Source: Saccharospirillum salsuginis
GTDB taxonomy: Bacteria > Pseudomonadota > Gammaproteobacteria > Pseudomonadales > Natronospirillaceae
Assembly (NCBI RefSeq): GCF_014651855.1
Contig: NZ_BMXR01000006.1
Location: 124,001-188,000, forward strand
Reading direction: 5' to 3'
Length of the DNA: 64,000 bases
Below are positions 34,762-43,783 of this stretch, in pieces. The first letter of the stretch is position 1, and each line of letters begins with the position of its first letter. The translations under genes and the position numbers were made by a program. Under the pieces are notes generated by a model, which saw nothing but the letters and a program-made list of their open reading frames with translations, made no database searches and had not been told where the DNA came from.

Positions 34762-36004
34762 AAGAAGTGTTATTCGAGTACATGGAAAAACTAATTCCCG
34801 GTTGTGTCTCGATACAAGTGAATCCCTTATTGACGTAAGTGGTGGCTCTCTTACTCAGTCTTTTTCAGATATCGAAGGTATCTGTAATTTGACGATAGCC
34901 GACTTGAACCACATTGTACCTTCTGCTGGATTCGAATCGGACCAAAAAACCACATTGCAGAAAAGACTTATTAGCGCTTGTGGTGAACAGTATGCCGATC
35001 TCCTCTGGGCGAGTAGCGGTTCCGATGCAATTGAATCTGCCGTATGGGCAGCGAATGCATATTGTAAGTCCAAGCACGACGAAGAGCTTAAATCTTATAT
35101 TGTGAGAAAGGGTAGTTACCACGGCAATACACAACTGTGTCGTTCTCTGTCAATGCGTAGCACTGGCCGTTCTGAAAGTGAGTCGGTGCTCGTTATTGAT
35201 GAATGCAGATCAGATGCATATAAGCCCCATTCTGACAATGATGATACGGCAACGTTTTTGAATCAGCTTAAAGAAGCGGTAGATAATAATCGTGTCTGCT
35301 TTCCTGCAGCATTGATACTTGAAGGAAAGCCAACAACGGGCTGGAAATTTAATAGCAGTGGTTCCGAATTTCAAGAGATTATCACATACTGCAGGATAAA
35401 CGGCATTGTCGTTATTTTGGATGATGTTGCATCAGGAGCATACCGACATGGCGAGTTATTATCATGCGGGGTAGAACAGAGCAGGATATTACCCGACATT
35501 GCAGTCATAGCGAAAGGCTTAACATCGGGCGTATACCCACTGAGTTGCGTACTCTTGTCAGATGAGGTTACGAATGCAATACAGGGTGGTAGTGAATCAC
35601 CACTCACTTTTACACATGGACTGACCGAGGTTGCGGCAGTTATTGCGAATAACTGCCTGGACAGGTATCAAACCTTCTTCAATTCTGCTGGATCCATAGA
35701 ACGTAGACATAAAATTAGCCACTGTGCTCAACAGGTGAGTGAGTCTCTGGTTGAAAAAGGTATTGGTATTAGCACTACGCCAACAACCTTGCGGTTGGAC
35801 ATGAATCCCGAGTGCGCTAAGGACTTTTTCGAACAGATGAAAGACCATGACATGTGGGCTTACATTGGTACTTCATTAATGAAGGTAAAAGGCACCGAAT
35901 TCACTCATAGAAAGTATGCACACATATGTCCCGCATTCGACATGGATAACGGGGATCAAGACCAAGTTTACAACAACTTAATAAACGTTCTATCGAACCT
36001 ATAG
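34745..36004 (+). CDS. Class III aminotransferase (fold type I PLP enzyme)
   Basis: 419 residues. Motifs: LLWASSGSDAIESAVWAA (PLP phosphate), GSYHGNTQ, VVILDDVASGAYRHG (Asp to the pyridine nitrogen) and Lys257 in VIAKGLTSGVYPLS (Schiff base). Class III enzymes transfer amino groups to or from terminal (omega) positions or aldehydes. It is diverged from the second class III enzyme (37224-38591), so the two probably act on different carbonyls of the product. Confidence 0.85.
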   Translation: MLRHHKRSVIRVHGKTNSRLCLDTSESLIDVSGGSLTQSFSDIEGICNLTIADLNHIVPSAGFESDQKTTLQKRLISACGEQYADLLWASSGSDAIESAVWAANAYCKSKHDEELKSYIVRKGSYHGNTQLCRSLSMRSTGRSESESVLVIDECRSDAYKPHSDNDDTATFLNQLKEAVDNNRVCFPAALILEGKPTTGWKFNSSGSEFQEIITYCRINGIVVILDDVASGAYRHGELLSCGVEQSRILPDIAVIAKGLTSGVYPLSCVLLSDEVTNAIQGGSESPLTFTHGLTEVAAVIANNCLDRYQTFFNSAGSIERRHKISHCAQQVSESLVEKGIGISTTPTTLRLDMNPECAKDFFEQMKDHDMWAYIGTSLMKVKGTEFTHRKYAHICPAFDMDNGDQDQVYNNLINVLSNL

Positions 36005-36014
36005 AGGATATGTT

Positions 36015-36404
36015 ATGGCACCGTCTAAGTACTTGATTTTTCACTTAGTTAAGCACAATGAAAGTTTTTATGCGCAGTCCCCGGAAGAGGAAGCAAAAAG
36101 TCAAGAAGCTATTAATAACTTCTTCAAAGACTGGTATCCAAAAGTAAAGCAAACCATTGGTTCCCACACTATGAACATGGCAGGAGAATGGGACTGGATG
36201 GGAGTATTCACGGTAGATGAACTCTCCGATTGGGAAGCGTTTCGTGAAGACTACAAAAGAAGATTTCCTGGTCGGGTTACTAAGAGCTTATCTCTTCCAG
36301 GGGTAAGCCACAAAGAGTTTGAACGGGCTACAAAAGACATTCCTCACTACATTAAATTAAGAGAGCTCGGACAATACCCGGGCGAAGCAGAAAACATAGA
36401 GTAA
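36015..36404 (+). CDS. Small protein, possible dimeric alpha/beta-barrel fold
   Basis: 129 residues, not firmly identified. The start reads YLIFHLVKHNESF and the middle HTMNMAGEWDWMGVFTVDELSDWEAFRED; this alternation of a strand with a helix and a DWEAF-type segment is like dimeric alpha/beta barrel (EthD, DUF3303-like) proteins. No catalytic residues can be assigned. AGAGGATATGTT precedes the ATG. It lies between an aminotransferase and an amidohydrolase in the operon. Confidence 0.6.
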   Translation: MAPSKYLIFHLVKHNESFYAQSPEEEAKSQEAINNFFKDWYPKVKQTIGSHTMNMAGEWDWMGVFTVDELSDWEAFREDYKRRFPGRVTKSLSLPGVSHKEFERATKDIPHYIKLRELGQYPGEAENIE

Positions 36405-36409
36405 TACCT

Positions 36410-37234
36410 ATGATCATTGGAGTATCGAGTTGTGTAGAAATATTGGATGCCCCCCATCATTCAGTATTCGACAAATACCTTGACTACATTGTTAAAGGAA
36501 TGGGGTATAGTCCACTGATGATCCCTTGCATGGGAAAGAGGTATACCGATACTCATACACGATATCAAGCTTTGCGGGAGATGATAAAAAGATTGGATGG
36601 AGTTCTCTTAACGGGCAGTCCATCCAATGTTGAACCGGGAAACTATGGTGAGAGGAATGAAGTACTCGATCAGGATGGTAATGTCGATGTAAGTCGGATA
36701 GATCTTGATCGAGACAGCACGACTCTTCCTATCGTTCGCATATGCATGGACGAAGGCATCCCTCTATTTGGGATCTGTCGTGGAATGCAGGAAATCAATG
36801 TCGCCCTAGGGGGAACCCTATACCAGCACCTTCCTATTGAAAAACAAGTTGAGACACACAGGGTCCATAAAACGGACGTGTTTGAAGAAAAGTATGTTGG
36901 TGTACACAAAATTACTATCGAAAAAGGTGGGGTGCTCGAAAAGGAATTAAAGCGATTTAGCACTGCTGAAAACGAGTTGGTTGTCAACTCATTGCACCGG
37001 CAGGCCGTTAAGGAACTCGGAACTGGACTACGCATTGAAGCAGTCAGTGAAGATGGTGTTATCGAAGCTTTGTCCTTGGACCCCAGACTTGGTGACGTAA
37101 TCGCGGTTCAGTGGCACCCGGAATGGTACTACGAAGAGAACATCGCCAATAACATGGTACGACGTGTGTTTAAAGAAATGTGTGAAAAACGGTATTCCAA
37201 AAGGTCTTCAAGGGTAAAAATGAATGTATTCTAG
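36410..37234 (+). CDS. Class I glutamine-amidotransferase-fold hydrolase (PuuD/peptidase C26-like)
   Basis: 274 residues. Nucleophile Cys123 in GICRGMQEINVALGG, and His/Glu in AVQWHPEWYYEE; GVLLTGSPSNVEPGNYG is the PuuD-family N-terminal glycine-rich site. PuuD hydrolyses gamma-glutamyl-GABA. In biosynthesis, gamma-glutamyl groups are used to protect amines, so it may remove such a group or hydrolyse glutamine. No gamma-glutamyl ligase of the PuuA type is in the cluster. It overlaps the next gene by 11 bases. Confidence 0.85.
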   Translation: MIIGVSSCVEILDAPHHSVFDKYLDYIVKGMGYSPLMIPCMGKRYTDTHTRYQALREMIKRLDGVLLTGSPSNVEPGNYGERNEVLDQDGNVDVSRIDLDRDSTTLPIVRICMDEGIPLFGICRGMQEINVALGGTLYQHLPIEKQVETHRVHKTDVFEEKYVGVHKITIEKGGVLEKELKRFSTAENELVVNSLHRQAVKELGTGLRIEAVSEDGVIEALSLDPRLGDVIAVQWHPEWYYEENIANNMVRRVFKEMCEKRYSKRSSRVKMNVF

Positions 37235-38591
37235 CATTCTTAAACGGGGCTCGTTTAATAAGGTCTTTTGCGCGGAAGCAACTGGAGTTTACATTAAAGA
37301 TTCCAATGGTCGAGAATATATAGACAGCTGCTCGGGTGCAGTGGCTTCCTTGGGCTATAGTAATCAGTCTATTACGGACGCTATGGTTGAGCAAGTACAG
37401 CGAGTACCCTTTGCACATACAGGGACATTTACATCAGAAGCAGCGGAAAGCCTGGCTGACCTACTGATCAAGCAATCCAATGGTGTATTTTCCAAAGTCG
37501 TATTTTCTCCTTCTGGCACCGAAGCTGTAGAAGTTGCCCTTAAATTAGCATCGCAGTTTTGGCGAATTAATGGTTATGAAAAAAAGAATATAGTGCTATG
37601 CCGGGAACTTAGCTATCACGGCGGCTCCTCAAAAACACTGGAGGTAGGTGGTCAGCTTAACAGGAAGAAGTACTTTAGTAAGGGCAGTAATCAATCTGAG
37701 AACATTAGAGTATGCAATGTATATAGGAATCTGGACTCATTTGAGACTGTGGATGACTATATCAATTACTGTGTGGACAGTTTGGAACGTGAAATTGTTA
37801 ATGCAGGCGCTGAAAACGTGTCCTGTTTTCTGATCGAAACTGTAGGCGGTTCTACGTCTGGCTCGGTAACAGCACCAAAAGGATACTTTGATCAGATAGA
37901 ACAATTGTGTAAAAAGTACAATATACTCCTGATTCTTGATGAAGTGATGTGTGGCCTAGGTAGAACAGGGTATTATTATGCGTATGAAGCTGAATGTATT
38001 AGCCCGGATATTATAGCCGTAGGAAAAACAATAGCGGCTGGTTATCAACCTCTCGCAGCCACACTATGTAATAACAGAGTGGCGGATACTATCGAGTCGC
38101 TTCGATCTGGATTCGTTCACGCAGGAACATATGTTGGACACAATGTAGCATGCGCAGCAGGATTTGCTGCTCAAAAATACGTCCTGGAAAACAGCCTGGT
38201 AGATGCAGTTAACGAAAAAGGATACTACTTATCATCAGTTTTAAAAAGAGAGCTGGGTAATCTGAGTATCGTAGGTGATGTCAGGGGGCGTGGATTTCTG
38301 AAATCCATTGAATTGGTAAAAAGCAAAGCTCAGAATACTCCATTTTCAGCTGATGAAAATGTTTCAGAGATGGTTAAAAACATTGGGATGAACAACCAAA
38401 TCCTACTTTACACATGTGAAGGCTTCAGCCACAAGGGTACAAGTGACCATATATTAATAGCACCACCCTATATTTGTTCAACGGATGAGCTTGATTGCAT
38501 AACCGAGCGCGTAGTGAATACGATAACAACAGTAGAAAGCCTTCTGCATAATACAAAAAAACGCCGACTTTCGTGCCAACCCATCAATTGA
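37224..38591 (+). CDS. Class III aminotransferase
   Basis: 455 residues, a typical class III enzyme (BioA/GABA-aminotransferase group): VFSPSGTEAVEVALKLA, LSYHGGSSKTLEVGG, ILLILDEVMCGLGRTGYYYAYE and the PLP lysine Lys268 in IAVGKTIAAGYQPLAA. VRGRGFLKSIELV near residue 355 is the usual C-terminal block. It is more canonical than the first class III enzyme. Confidence 0.9.
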   Translation: MYSSILKRGSFNKVFCAEATGVYIKDSNGREYIDSCSGAVASLGYSNQSITDAMVEQVQRVPFAHTGTFTSEAAESLADLLIKQSNGVFSKVVFSPSGTEAVEVALKLASQFWRINGYEKKNIVLCRELSYHGGSSKTLEVGGQLNRKKYFSKGSNQSENIRVCNVYRNLDSFETVDDYINYCVDSLEREIVNAGAENVSCFLIETVGGSTSGSVTAPKGYFDQIEQLCKKYNILLILDEVMCGLGRTGYYYAYEAECISPDIIAVGKTIAAGYQPLAATLCNNRVADTIESLRSGFVHAGTYVGHNVACAAGFAAQKYVLENSLVDAVNEKGYYLSSVLKRELGNLSIVGDVRGRGFLKSIELVKSKAQNTPFSADENVSEMVKNIGMNNQILLYTCEGFSHKGTSDHILIAPPYICSTDELDCITERVVNTITTVESLLHNTKKRRLSCQPIN

Positions 38592-38603
38592 TGCCTAAAT
38601 AAT

Positions 38604-39644
38604 ATGAATACGATTAAGATACTCAACGACCAGGTCGACGTCCCAGTAGAGTTTATACTGGATAATGCCTATGCAGGTGAAGACGACTTAGTCCTTGCTA
38701 CGAGTAGTTTGATAGAAGGGATCGGTAACAAATACTCTGATCTGGACATATACGTTTTCAAAACCCAATTACCAACTGCTGGGCAAATAAAACATAGTAA
38801 GCATCACCGTGTACTAACGACCAATAGAACTATTGTCTCCGGCAGTAATATCAATGATGTCGAGGATGAAGAAATTCTTCTCGTACATACTGTTATTCCA
38901 GGAACGGATATAAAGGTAGATGTCGAGTTTAAAACGTTCCAGTCAATCGAAAAAATTGCTGACAAAGTAGACTCTCTTTTCGAGTATTCTGTGAATAACC
39001 TGGAGATGCTGTCAAAGCAACTATTGCCCAGAGAAAACAGTATTATTCATAGAATATTTAACGCACTACCCGTTAAAAATGAATCTAAACTTAGTGAAAT
39101 ACAATCTTTGTTTTCAAAAGAAAAATATTGCTACTTGGCGTATCGATGGCTTGCTTCAGACTTTTCGGTGTTGCTGGACATTTTTGGTGCACTGTCAAAA
39201 AGGGAATTGGATCGTGCAGTCGAAATGAGTCAATGTAACCTGAAGTCCCAACTGCAAGCCTTTTTACATATTAAGGGTTGTACCAATGTGGACCCTAAAT
39301 GGATGTATACGTACTTACATGAAAGTGACTGCGAAGAAATTCGTCATTTAAGAGCGTCTTTTTTTGACCTTGTCTATTTCTTCGGATATGACATGACGCA
39401 GAACCTGGACAAGGAAAAATATGTGCTTGATTGTCTCGATTTCTGCGATCGGATATTCGATTATACGGTTGAAGTACTGAATGAGTATTCGCTAACGCCT
39501 GACAATGATAACTCACTAACACTCTTGGCAGAGCGTTACAACGTAAACGACATTGATGACTCCTCCTATGAGTATATGGAATACACATATCGAAGCAAAG
39601 TATACACGAAGGGAACGGAGCCTACTCGATCGTGGATATCATGA
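38604..39644 (+). CDS. Polymerase-beta-fold nucleotidyltransferase, long form
   Basis: 346 residues. Residues about 30-55 carry the nucleotidyltransferase site: SSLIEGIGNKYSDLDIYVF, with the two metal Asp in SDLDI and a third in TDIKVDVEFK at about 110. The remainder is helical and may be a HEPN-like or substrate domain. A smaller relative is encoded at 45788-46588 (SLVENIGNESSDIDIYAV, RRVDVEFW). Possible nucleotidylation of the peptide or an intermediate. It overlaps the next gene by 13 bases. Confidence 0.75.
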   Translation: MNTIKILNDQVDVPVEFILDNAYAGEDDLVLATSSLIEGIGNKYSDLDIYVFKTQLPTAGQIKHSKHHRVLTTNRTIVSGSNINDVEDEEILLVHTVIPGTDIKVDVEFKTFQSIEKIADKVDSLFEYSVNNLEMLSKQLLPRENSIIHRIFNALPVKNESKLSEIQSLFSKEKYCYLAYRWLASDFSVLLDIFGALSKRELDRAVEMSQCNLKSQLQAFLHIKGCTNVDPKWMYTYLHESDCEEIRHLRASFFDLVYFFGYDMTQNLDKEKYVLDCLDFCDRIFDYTVEVLNEYSLTPDNDNSLTLLAERYNVNDIDDSSYEYMEYTYRSKVYTKGTEPTRSWIS

Positions 39645-40615
39645 ATAAGGAAATATACAAAGATACTGGTAGCGGACTTTTTCCGGACGACCAGATCGTT
39701 ATCGATTCTACCGGATACGCCGTAGCAGATTACAGTGACGAATCTGGTTTATTTGGTCTCCGAGAAAGCTATGTGTACAGCCAACATAACAATTGTCTGA
39801 GCCCGGACAATGTTTTGGTTACTAGTGGTGTCAAGGAAAGTTTGCTTCTGATCGCCTTGTACAGTCAGGGCAAGAGGAACTTAATAGGCATTCCCGAGAT
39901 TGCCTGGCCTGGCTACGCTAAAGTATTTGGGGGACTGGGTTATGAGCTTACATTTTATAAACACGACTGTATAACATCTATTACTGAGGCCACGAAGTCT
40001 TGCTCAATGGTCGTCTTAAATAATCCTCATAACCCAACCGGTGTTACTCTGAACAAACATGACATTGAGACAATCTCTGAGAAAGCAAGATCCAACAATT
40101 GTTTGCTGGTAATCGACGAATGTCTTCTACACTATAGTCTTGGTAGTAGTGAGCGAACGTTCCTGGACAATGATAACACCCATACTTTAGTAGTCGATTC
40201 AATCTCTAAATGGGGTGGTATGCCTGGACTCAGGGTGGGATTTATTAACGCACACACAACACTGATTCGTGACCTTGTTAACGTAAAGTCCGACTTCATC
40301 AATCCGGTGTCTTCCATCGCTCAAATTGTTGCTTCCAGAAACATGTCTAAAATGTCAAATTGGGCTCTTAAAGAGAAAGAAACCTCGCAAAGTATCATTA
40401 ACTTGATGGGGCGCTTAGTAGAGAAAGAGGATTATGAGGTCATCGGAACTCTAACGCAATATATGTGGATTAAGTCAAATAAAGCCAAAGCTGATGATTT
40501 CTTAACATTCAATGGGCATACATTCGAGATCATTAACGGCCAACATTTTGGAGCCAACAAGCGTTATGCTAGGTTTAACTATAGACAGTGCGCTCGTGTG
40601 TTAAATGGTCATTGA
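39632..40615 (+). CDS. Class I/II aminotransferase (HisC/CobD-like)
   Basis: 327 residues, at the short end for this fold. MVVLNNPHNPTGVTL holds the N-P-x-G signature, LLVIDECLLHY the pyridine-ring Asp, and SISKWGGMPGLRVGF the PLP lysine (Lys193). The length and the SxSKxxGxPGLRxGF form fit HisC or threonine-phosphate decarboxylase (CobD) relatives. The latter would be notable because CobD decarboxylates a Thr derivative and the peptide ends in Thr, but this is only a lead. Confidence 0.83.
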   Translation: MDIMNKEIYKDTGSGLFPDDQIVIDSTGYAVADYSDESGLFGLRESYVYSQHNNCLSPDNVLVTSGVKESLLLIALYSQGKRNLIGIPEIAWPGYAKVFGGLGYELTFYKHDCITSITEATKSCSMVVLNNPHNPTGVTLNKHDIETISEKARSNNCLLVIDECLLHYSLGSSERTFLDNDNTHTLVVDSISKWGGMPGLRVGFINAHTTLIRDLVNVKSDFINPVSSIAQIVASRNMSKMSNWALKEKETSQSIINLMGRLVEKEDYEVIGTLTQYMWIKSNKAKADDFLTFNGHTFEIINGQHFGANKRYARFNYRQCARVLNGH

Positions 40616-40683
40616 AACTTCACCAGTCTTGTGGACCGATTGATGTTCGTAGGTACCCCAAAATTAGGTGACATTAAGATGTC

Positions 40684-40716
40684 AGAGCAAAGTTTCATGG
40701 GTTGAAGCTTTGCTCT
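40684..40716 (+). terminator. Strong hairpin dividing cluster 2
   Basis: AGAGCAAAG (40684-40692) pairs with CTTTGCTCT (40708-40716); inside, TTCA pairs with TGAA, giving a 13-bp stem with one mismatch and a 5-base loop, followed by TAAT. It lies in the only long gap (149 bp) of the cluster and probably ends the first transcript (33881-40615). The AT-rich stretch after it (TATTATTC, TAATATAC) may hold the promoter of the second. Confidence 0.6.
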
Positions 40717-40764
40717 TAATATATGTAGATATTATTCACATAATATACTGATAAAGGATATAAA

Positions 40765-41373
40765 ATGCATATCGATGATACAATTAGATATTATGATGAA
40801 AACGCAACAAGGTTTACAGAAAGAAGTCTCGAAGAGAACGTAGATGATGCGTTAAGCCGTTTTACAAGTCATCTTGTTGACGGAACGAGAGTTCTTGAGG
40901 CGGGATGCGGGGCTGGAAGAGACATCGAATACTTCATGTCTAAAGGGTTCGAGGTTGAAGCGTTCGATGCCTCCATTGAAATGTGTAATATCGCCAGAGA
41001 GCGGACTGGCATTGACGTTAAGCACCAGCGGTTTGATGAATACAATCCTAATGGCAAAACCTTCAATGGTATTTGGGCTAGTGCTTCACTGCTCCATGTT
41101 CCATTTGAAAACCTGATCTCCATTTATAATAAACTCATTTCAACTTTGGATGAGGGAGGGGTGTTCTACGCATCCTATAAGTATGGATCAGAGGATAAGA
41201 TCAGCGAGAAAAGTGGACGGTTTTTCATTCATATGAATGAAGAAAGGTTCAAGCGACTTATGGATTCGATCCCTAACGTGAAGATTGCTCACTTATGGGC
41301 TTCTCACGACAATCGTGCTCACAGACAACATGATAAATGGATGAAGACAATCATAAAGAAGGAGGCTGTATGA
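40765..41373 (+). CDS. SAM-dependent methyltransferase
   Basis: 202 residues, class I Rossmann methyltransferase. Motif I is LEAGCGAGRDIEYFMSKG, motif II acidic end VEAFDAS, and motif IV FNGIWASASLLHVPF. It could be an N-, O- or C-methylase. First gene of the second transcript of cluster 2, with AAAGGATATAAA before the ATG. It overlaps the next gene (ATGA). Confidence 0.88.
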   Translation: MHIDDTIRYYDENATRFTERSLEENVDDALSRFTSHLVDGTRVLEAGCGAGRDIEYFMSKGFEVEAFDASIEMCNIARERTGIDVKHQRFDEYNPNGKTFNGIWASASLLHVPFENLISIYNKLISTLDEGGVFYASYKYGSEDKISEKSGRFFIHMNEERFKRLMDSIPNVKIAHLWASHDNRAHRQHDKWMKTIIKKEAV

Positions 41374-42041
41374 ACAATGGTAAGCTAGACACCATTCTTG
41401 CTCCAGTACTCAAGCTGGATTGGGCGGATACGAGTTCAGTGGAAACAGTTACAAAAACGGCTCTAATGAGGTTGAGTGAAGATAAATCCTTATTGAAGTC
41501 ACTTATTACGAACTTGTATGAAGATGAGGCGAAGTTTAGTCGTTGTGAAAAAGACTACAATATTGAAAAGTATGTCTTGTTTAGCGATAACGAAACTGGT
41601 GTTAGATTAAGAATGCATGTGATGTATCCCCACTCAAGTGACATTCCTCACAGTCACCGAATGAATTTTACGAGCCTTATTCTACATGGTGGATACAAGC
41701 ATACCCTTTATAGCCCAATGGATGACGGTTCAACGTTGCACGACGCTGAATTGATAAAACCAATATATATAAAAGATGAGGTAAGGAACGTGCCGTACTA
41801 TATCGACCATACCGTCATTCACAATTTGAGAGCGGTGGGTGAAGATAAATGTGTCTCTCTAATGCTGCGATCACCCGCACAAAAGCAACGCGCTATTCAT
41901 TACGATTTCGGCTCCAATGAAACATGGTGGCGATATGGGTCTAAAGAAAGAACTCCTGAAAGCCTGAAAAACACTCGCGAAGTTACTCGGGCGGACATCG
42001 ATAACCTACTGACTCTTCTTGAAACGTATAAAGTACTATAG
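41370..42041 (+). CDS. Cupin-fold protein, putative oxygenase
   Basis: 223 residues from ATG 41370, with GGAGG upstream; its ATGA overlaps the methyltransferase stop. The central MYPHSSDIPHSHRMNFTSLILHGG looks like a cupin metal site (H-x-H with later HTVIHNLRAV). Such proteins can be Fe(II) dioxygenases, epimerases or non-catalytic. Family not named with certainty. Confidence 0.62.
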   Translation: MNNGKLDTILAPVLKLDWADTSSVETVTKTALMRLSEDKSLLKSLITNLYEDEAKFSRCEKDYNIEKYVLFSDNETGVRLRMHVMYPHSSDIPHSHRMNFTSLILHGGYKHTLYSPMDDGSTLHDAELIKPIYIKDEVRNVPYYIDHTVIHNLRAVGEDKCVSLMLRSPAQKQRAIHYDFGSNETWWRYGSKERTPESLKNTREVTRADIDNLLTLLETYKVL

Positions 42042-42056
42042 AGAGCGACATACAGT

Positions 42057-42656
42057 ATGAGTTCTTCAAAGTTATTCGTGCTATGTGGCGTTGACGGATG
42101 CGGTAAGTCAACACTGGTCGAGCGTGTCTCAAATGAAATCACTGATCTTGGTTACGAGACAGATACTTTAAAGAAGAGTATTAAGACAAATACAAATATT
42201 GTTTGTGACTACTGGGACGGTGTCAAAGACTGGAGTGGTGGGGAATTTGCTCAACTCGTTTCTATCGCAACGGGTATGGACTTTATAAACCACTATGACC
42301 AAAACATACGCCCGCTGCTCAACCAGGGTAAAGTGATCATTTGTGACCGATATAGTTACTGCTACATGTCTTATATGGCTGCAGTAAACACGCCTAAAGA
42401 CTATCACTCTATGTTCGCTAACGTACATGTACCTAATAAGGTCTATTATATAAAAGTCCCTCCGGAAGTAGCAATCGAGAGACACTACAAGAGAGGAGGT
42501 CCATCAGAGGACGAAACTCCCGATGTCATAAGACATTTTTCAGACAGCTATGATCAACTTTTTAAAGATATGCCTATTGTAGAGACTATTGATAATACTT
42601 CTACTTTGGAAAGTGCCACTTCGAAAATCGTTAGAAGTGTATTAAAAGAGTTATGA
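42057..42656 (+). CDS. Thymidylate-kinase-like P-loop kinase, copy A
   Basis: 199 residues. Walker A CGVDGCGKSTLVERV at the N terminus, the TMK-family VIICDRYSYCYMSYM (DR-Y motif), and a lid-like RHYKRGGPSEDE. Three such kinases are encoded in this transcript (also 44529 and 45171). They are too many and too diverged for nucleotide housekeeping, so they probably phosphorylate the pathway substrate or peptide. It overlaps the next gene by 4 bases. Confidence 0.82.
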   Translation: MSSSKLFVLCGVDGCGKSTLVERVSNEITDLGYETDTLKKSIKTNTNIVCDYWDGVKDWSGGEFAQLVSIATGMDFINHYDQNIRPLLNQGKVIICDRYSYCYMSYMAAVNTPKDYHSMFANVHVPNKVYYIKVPPEVAIERHYKRGGPSEDETPDVIRHFSDSYDQLFKDMPIVETIDNTSTLESATSKIVRSVLKEL

Positions 42657-43783
42657 ATGCAAGAAAGATAGTTGCTCTATTTGTTTTAAGAGGGCGGCCT
42701 GGGTTAGGGCATGTGATTCCTGGCTTGGCATTGGCTAAAGCTGCCTATGATCAGGGAATAGAAGTGCATATAGCAACCTATTCTAACGGATTTCACTTTC
42801 TTTCCAGTCAGGGTTCAATAGACATTGAATACAAGTTATACAACCTGGATGTCCAAAAGAAGTATTTAGACTGGCCTGGATTATGCCCATATGATCACGG
42901 AGTCAGAATAATACTGCCTCTAATTGAAGAGATAAATGCTGATCTCTGTTTTTTTGGTGGAGAGTACTTAATGGGTCCTCTCACCTCAGGGACACAGTGC
43001 AAATCTGTCGCGCTCTTCAATCCAGAGATAATGATAAACACAGAGAAGAATAAAACACCCTCTACTTACTTGCTTAATTTACTGGAAAGCAATGATTTTT
43101 TATTACCTTTAGATGCGCTTCCACAAGGACGACCATTAATAAATAGTACAAACATCGCAAGTAAGGTTATGGGGTGCGGATATTATACCTTGCCAACCTG
43201 CAATACTGATAATTTAAATGAAACGGTTGTAGTCGCTAATGGTGGTGGGATTGAGTTTCCGGAAAATACGGCCTCGTACAGTTCTAAAGTAGCGGATCCG
43301 TATAATTGGGTAAGTGAAACTTACACCTACACTCGAGATTCGATAAAACATGCACTTGAATGCTTCAATGGTAACAGCACGGTGAAAGTGTTTTCATGTT
43401 TGGGTTCGGACTTGAATAATACATTACAACAACTTGCAGAGCCGGAACGTCTTGAAGTAAAGCCTGTTTCACTTGAATACTACCGCTATCTGCACACGGC
43501 GAGCCTTGTTATTTCTCGAGCTGGAGTCGGTTTTATTTCAGATGTTAAAAATATCCGTGGTGGCAAAGTGGTTTGGGCGCTTTCAGGACACGACGAGCAA
43601 TCTTTAATAGCTTCAAATTTTGAAGAATCCTGTGCTGATGCCTATTTCTCCAAGTCGACCTCTGATCTAAAGCGTTGTATAGAAAGTGCTTCCAGGCCCA
43701 GGGCAATTGATTCCGATACCAATCCCAACACTGGTTACCAAAACGCGATGAAATCGTTATCTTGTATATTGAATAGGGTATGA
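42653..43783 (+). CDS. GT-B fold glycosyltransferase (MurG/UGT-like)
   Basis: 376 residues. The N-terminal domain begins VALFVLRGRPGLGHVIPGLALAKAA, the usual acceptor-domain loop of GT1/GT28 enzymes. The C-terminal donor domain has VKVFSCLGSDLNN and LHTASLVISRAGVGFISDVKN..GGKVVWALSGHDEQ, corresponding to the nucleotide-sugar site of that group. It would transfer a sugar from a nucleotide donor. The donor and acceptor are unknown. Coupled by overlaps on both sides. Confidence 0.78.
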   Translation: MNARKIVALFVLRGRPGLGHVIPGLALAKAAYDQGIEVHIATYSNGFHFLSSQGSIDIEYKLYNLDVQKKYLDWPGLCPYDHGVRIILPLIEEINADLCFFGGEYLMGPLTSGTQCKSVALFNPEIMINTEKNKTPSTYLLNLLESNDFLLPLDALPQGRPLINSTNIASKVMGCGYYTLPTCNTDNLNETVVVANGGGIEFPENTASYSSKVADPYNWVSETYTYTRDSIKHALECFNGNSTVKVFSCLGSDLNNTLQQLAEPERLEVKPVSLEYYRYLHTASLVISRAGVGFISDVKNIRGGKVVWALSGHDEQSLIASNFEESCADAYFSKSTSDLKRCIESASRPRAIDSDTNPNTGYQNAMKSLSCILNRV

